From assembly GCA_937883885.1 (NCBI GenBank), contig CAKZXL010000190.1:1-8384 (forward strand): 8,384 bases of DNA. The letters are read 5' to 3'. The notes beneath the pieces are model-generated. The model did not search any database, was not told the DNA's origin, and worked only from the letters and a program-made list of their open reading frames with translations. Made by a program: the position numbers and the translations under genes. Every line of letters starts with the position of its first letter. Positions within the stretch are counted from its first letter, which is position 1. The DNA comes from an uncultured Aquincola sp. Its GTDB lineage: Bacteria; Pseudomonadota; Gammaproteobacteria; Burkholderiales; Burkholderiaceae. This document shows positions 6,971-8,384 of the stretch, one piece after another.

Positions 6971-8173
6971 ATGACGCCCGCCAGCCTGCCTTCCCACGCC
7001 GCCCACCCTGACCACGGTCCGCAGGCCTGGAGCGCCGTGGGCGCGATGACGCTGTGCGTGGCCATGCTCATCGCCTCGGAGTTCATGCCGGTGAGCCTGC
7101 TCACGCCCATCGCGCGTGACCTGCACGCCAGCGAGGGCATGGCCGGCCAGGCCATCGCCATCTCGGGCCTGTTCGCGCTGGTCACCAGCCTGCTCATCCC
7201 CACGCTGGCCAGCCGCTTCGACCGCCGGCAGGTGCTGGTGGCCCTGACCGCGGTGATGGTGGCTTCGCTGGTGCTCATCGCGCAGGCCTCGAGCTTCGGC
7301 CTGCTGATGATGGCCCGCGCGCTGCTGGGCGTGACCATCGGCGGCTTCTGGTCGCTGTCCACCGCCACGGTGATGCAGCTGGTCTCGCCCCCGCACCATG
7401 CACGCGCGCTGGGGCTGATGTACATGGGCAATGCCGCGGCCACCGCGCTGGCGGCGCCGGTGGGCAGCGCCCTGGGCGGCGTGCTGGGCTGGCGCGGCGT
7501 GTTCTGGCTGCTGGTGCCGGTGGGCCTGGTCACGCTGCTATGGCAGGCGCTGGCCCTGCCCCGCATGCCCCCGGCCCGCGCGATACCGCCCGGGCGCGTG
7601 CTGGGCCTGCTGCGGCGCCCGCAGGTGCGGCGGGCGGTGATCGCCACCATGCTCACCTTCGCGGGCGCTTTCGCCACCTTCACCTACCTGCGGCCGTTCC
7701 TGGAAACGCGGGCGCAGGCCACGCTGGCGCAGCTGTCGCTGCTGCTGCTCAGCCTGGGCGCTGCCGGCTTCGCGGGCACCACGCTGGCCACGCTGTGGGT
7801 GGGCCGGCGCCTGTACACCCTGCTGTGGGCCGTGCCGCTGCTGCTGGCCGCGGTGACGCTGGCGCTGCTGCCGGCCGCCCCGCTGCTGTGGCTGACGGCA
7901 CTGGCCCTGGCGGCGTGGGGCGCCCTGAATGCCGCGGCGCCGGTGGCCTGGTTCAACTGGCTGGCGCAGGAGGTCAGCGACGAGCCCGAGGCCGCCGGCG
8001 GCCTGATGGTGGCCGCCATCCAGCTGGCCATCATGGCCGGCGCCGCCTTCGGCGGGCTGTTGCTGGACCAGCTGTCGATCGACGCCACCTTCGTGGGCGG
8101 CGCGGTGCTGCTGGTGGCGGCCGCGGGCGTGGCGGCCGGGGTTGGAGCACACCGACCACAACCGCAGAGATGA
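6971..8173 (+). CDS. MFS efflux transporter of the DHA1 type, NepI-like
   Basis: A 400-residue, very hydrophobic protein with about 12 predicted membrane helices, the usual length for drug:H+ antiporter-1 members of the major facilitator superfamily. ATG 6971 is preferred over the in-frame GTG 6947, which overlaps a possible promoter region; no clear Shine-Dalgarno is visible. The N-terminal region resembles E. coli NepI (purine ribonucleoside exporter) as I remember it: WSAV, then E37-F-x-P-VSLLTP, then SEGMAGQ, and later IGGFWSLS and FATFTYLRPF. The loop between helices 2 and 3 carries a reduced motif A, R82-F-D-R-R86. It probably expels a small solute by proton antiport across the inner membrane. 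The substrate cannot be read from sequence, and the same sub-family includes arabinose- and drug-efflux homologues. It is transcribed divergently from the exported cyclophilin-like protein, which could mean shared control. Confidence 0.92.
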   Translation: MTPASLPSHAAHPDHGPQAWSAVGAMTLCVAMLIASEFMPVSLLTPIARDLHASEGMAGQAIAISGLFALVTSLLIPTLASRFDRRQVLVALTAVMVASLVLIAQASSFGLLMMARALLGVTIGGFWSLSTATVMQLVSPPHHARALGLMYMGNAAATALAAPVGSALGGVLGWRGVFWLLVPVGLVTLLWQALALPRMPPARAIPPGRVLGLLRRPQVRRAVIATMLTFAGAFATFTYLRPFLETRAQATLAQLSLLLLSLGAAGFAGTTLATLWVGRRLYTLLWAVPLLLAAVTLALLPAAPLLWLTALALAAWGALNAAAPVAWFNWLAQEVSDEPEAAGGLMVAAIQLAIMAGAAFGGLLLDQLSIDATFVGGAVLLVAAAGVAAGVGAHRPQPQR

Positions 8174-8185
8174 CATCGAATCTGG

Positions 8186-8216
8186 TAGTGATCGCCCGGC
8201 AATTGACCCATATGAT
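8186..8216 (+). promoter_or_regulatory. Possible sigma-70-type promoter for the final gene
   Basis: TATGAT at 8211-8216 matches the -10 consensus at five of six positions, 36 bases before the ATG at 8252 and just after the MFS stop. The best upstream -35 candidate, TAGTGA at 8186-8191, is poor and 19 bases away. A better hexamer, TTGACC at 8203-8208, lies too close to serve this -10. The region is locally more AT-rich than its surroundings. Confidence 0.35.
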
Positions 8217-8251
8217 GCGCTGGCGGAGCACCGCGCCGGGGGCCTGCCACC

Positions 8252-8384
8252 ATGAATCACCGCCAGACCTACATTTTTCGCGGCCTGCTGGTGATCGTGG
8301 CTGCAGTGGCCACGCCGCTGGTGGCGCTGCTGGCCTACAACCTGGCCGACCAGCATGGCGACGACATCGCCGCCGCCAAGGCCC
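8252..8384 (+). CDS. N-terminal fragment of a membrane-anchored protein, probably a sensor (truncated by window end)
   Basis: The gene begins at ATG 8252 and runs off the window after 44 codons. An in-frame TGA at 8213-8215 with no other start between fixes this ATG as the likely start, with a G-rich stretch (8238-8242) about ten bases upstream as a possible weak ribosome site. The visible protein has a short basic N-terminus (MNHRQTYIFRG), one strongly hydrophobic helix (about 11-31, with a central TPL) and then a charged segment (ADQHGDDIAAAKA) that would be periplasmic. This is the usual beginning of membrane-bound sensor kinases, diguanylate cyclases or chemoreceptors with a periplasmic sensing domain. 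The output domain is outside the window, so the type cannot be decided. Confidence 0.7.
   Translation, partial: MNHRQTYIFRGLLVIVAAVATPLVALLAYNLADQHGDDIAAAKA

Overview
The window is very GC-rich DNA (roughly 70% by eye) with strong G/C preference at third codon positions. That base composition, and the kinds of genes present, fit a free-living betaproteobacterium of the Burkholderiales (Rubrivivax/Leptothrix/Ideonella-like). This is an inference: there is no rRNA or other taxonomic marker. I see no tRNA, rRNA, CRISPR array, insertion sequence or phage gene, and no gene-free stretch longer than about 130 bases.

Layout. Positions 1-1437 (+) hold a 478-codon frame for an unrecognised protein with a glycine/alanine-rich hydrophobic core. 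It may be the C-terminal part of a longer gene that begins before the window. A small zinc-ribbon, two-helix membrane protein follows (1475-1861, +). The centre is a same-strand signalling cluster (1930-6362, +): a soluble hybrid histidine kinase with three PAS-like domains and a C-terminal receiver; a double-domain KaiC-like RecA-fold ATPase; and a short stand-alone receiver protein. On the minus strand, converging on that cluster, is an exported cyclophilin-like-fold protein with a twin-arginine-type leader (6381-6845). Divergent from it is a 12-helix MFS exporter resembling NepI (6971-8173, +). The window ends inside a gene starting at 8252 with an N-terminal membrane anchor, probably a membrane-bound sensor.

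How the genes may work together. The kinase, KaiC-like ATPase and receiver are closely spaced (60 and 14 bases between them) and probably form one transcription unit. In the pathway I infer, the PAS domains sense a cytoplasmic signal, the kinase phosphorylates its own receiver and/or the stand-alone receiver, and the KaiC-like ATPase is regulator, scaffold or effector. None of the three carries a DNA-binding or other recognisable output domain. There is no KaiA or KaiB gene in the window. By a remembered alignment, the KaiC-like protein lacks the clock phosphorylation residues of cyanobacterial KaiC, so it is unlikely to be a phosphorylation-cycle clock. This cluster is the most interesting part of the window. 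KaiC-like genes beside two-component genes are known in bacteria and archaea, so the arrangement is under-characterised rather than wholly new.
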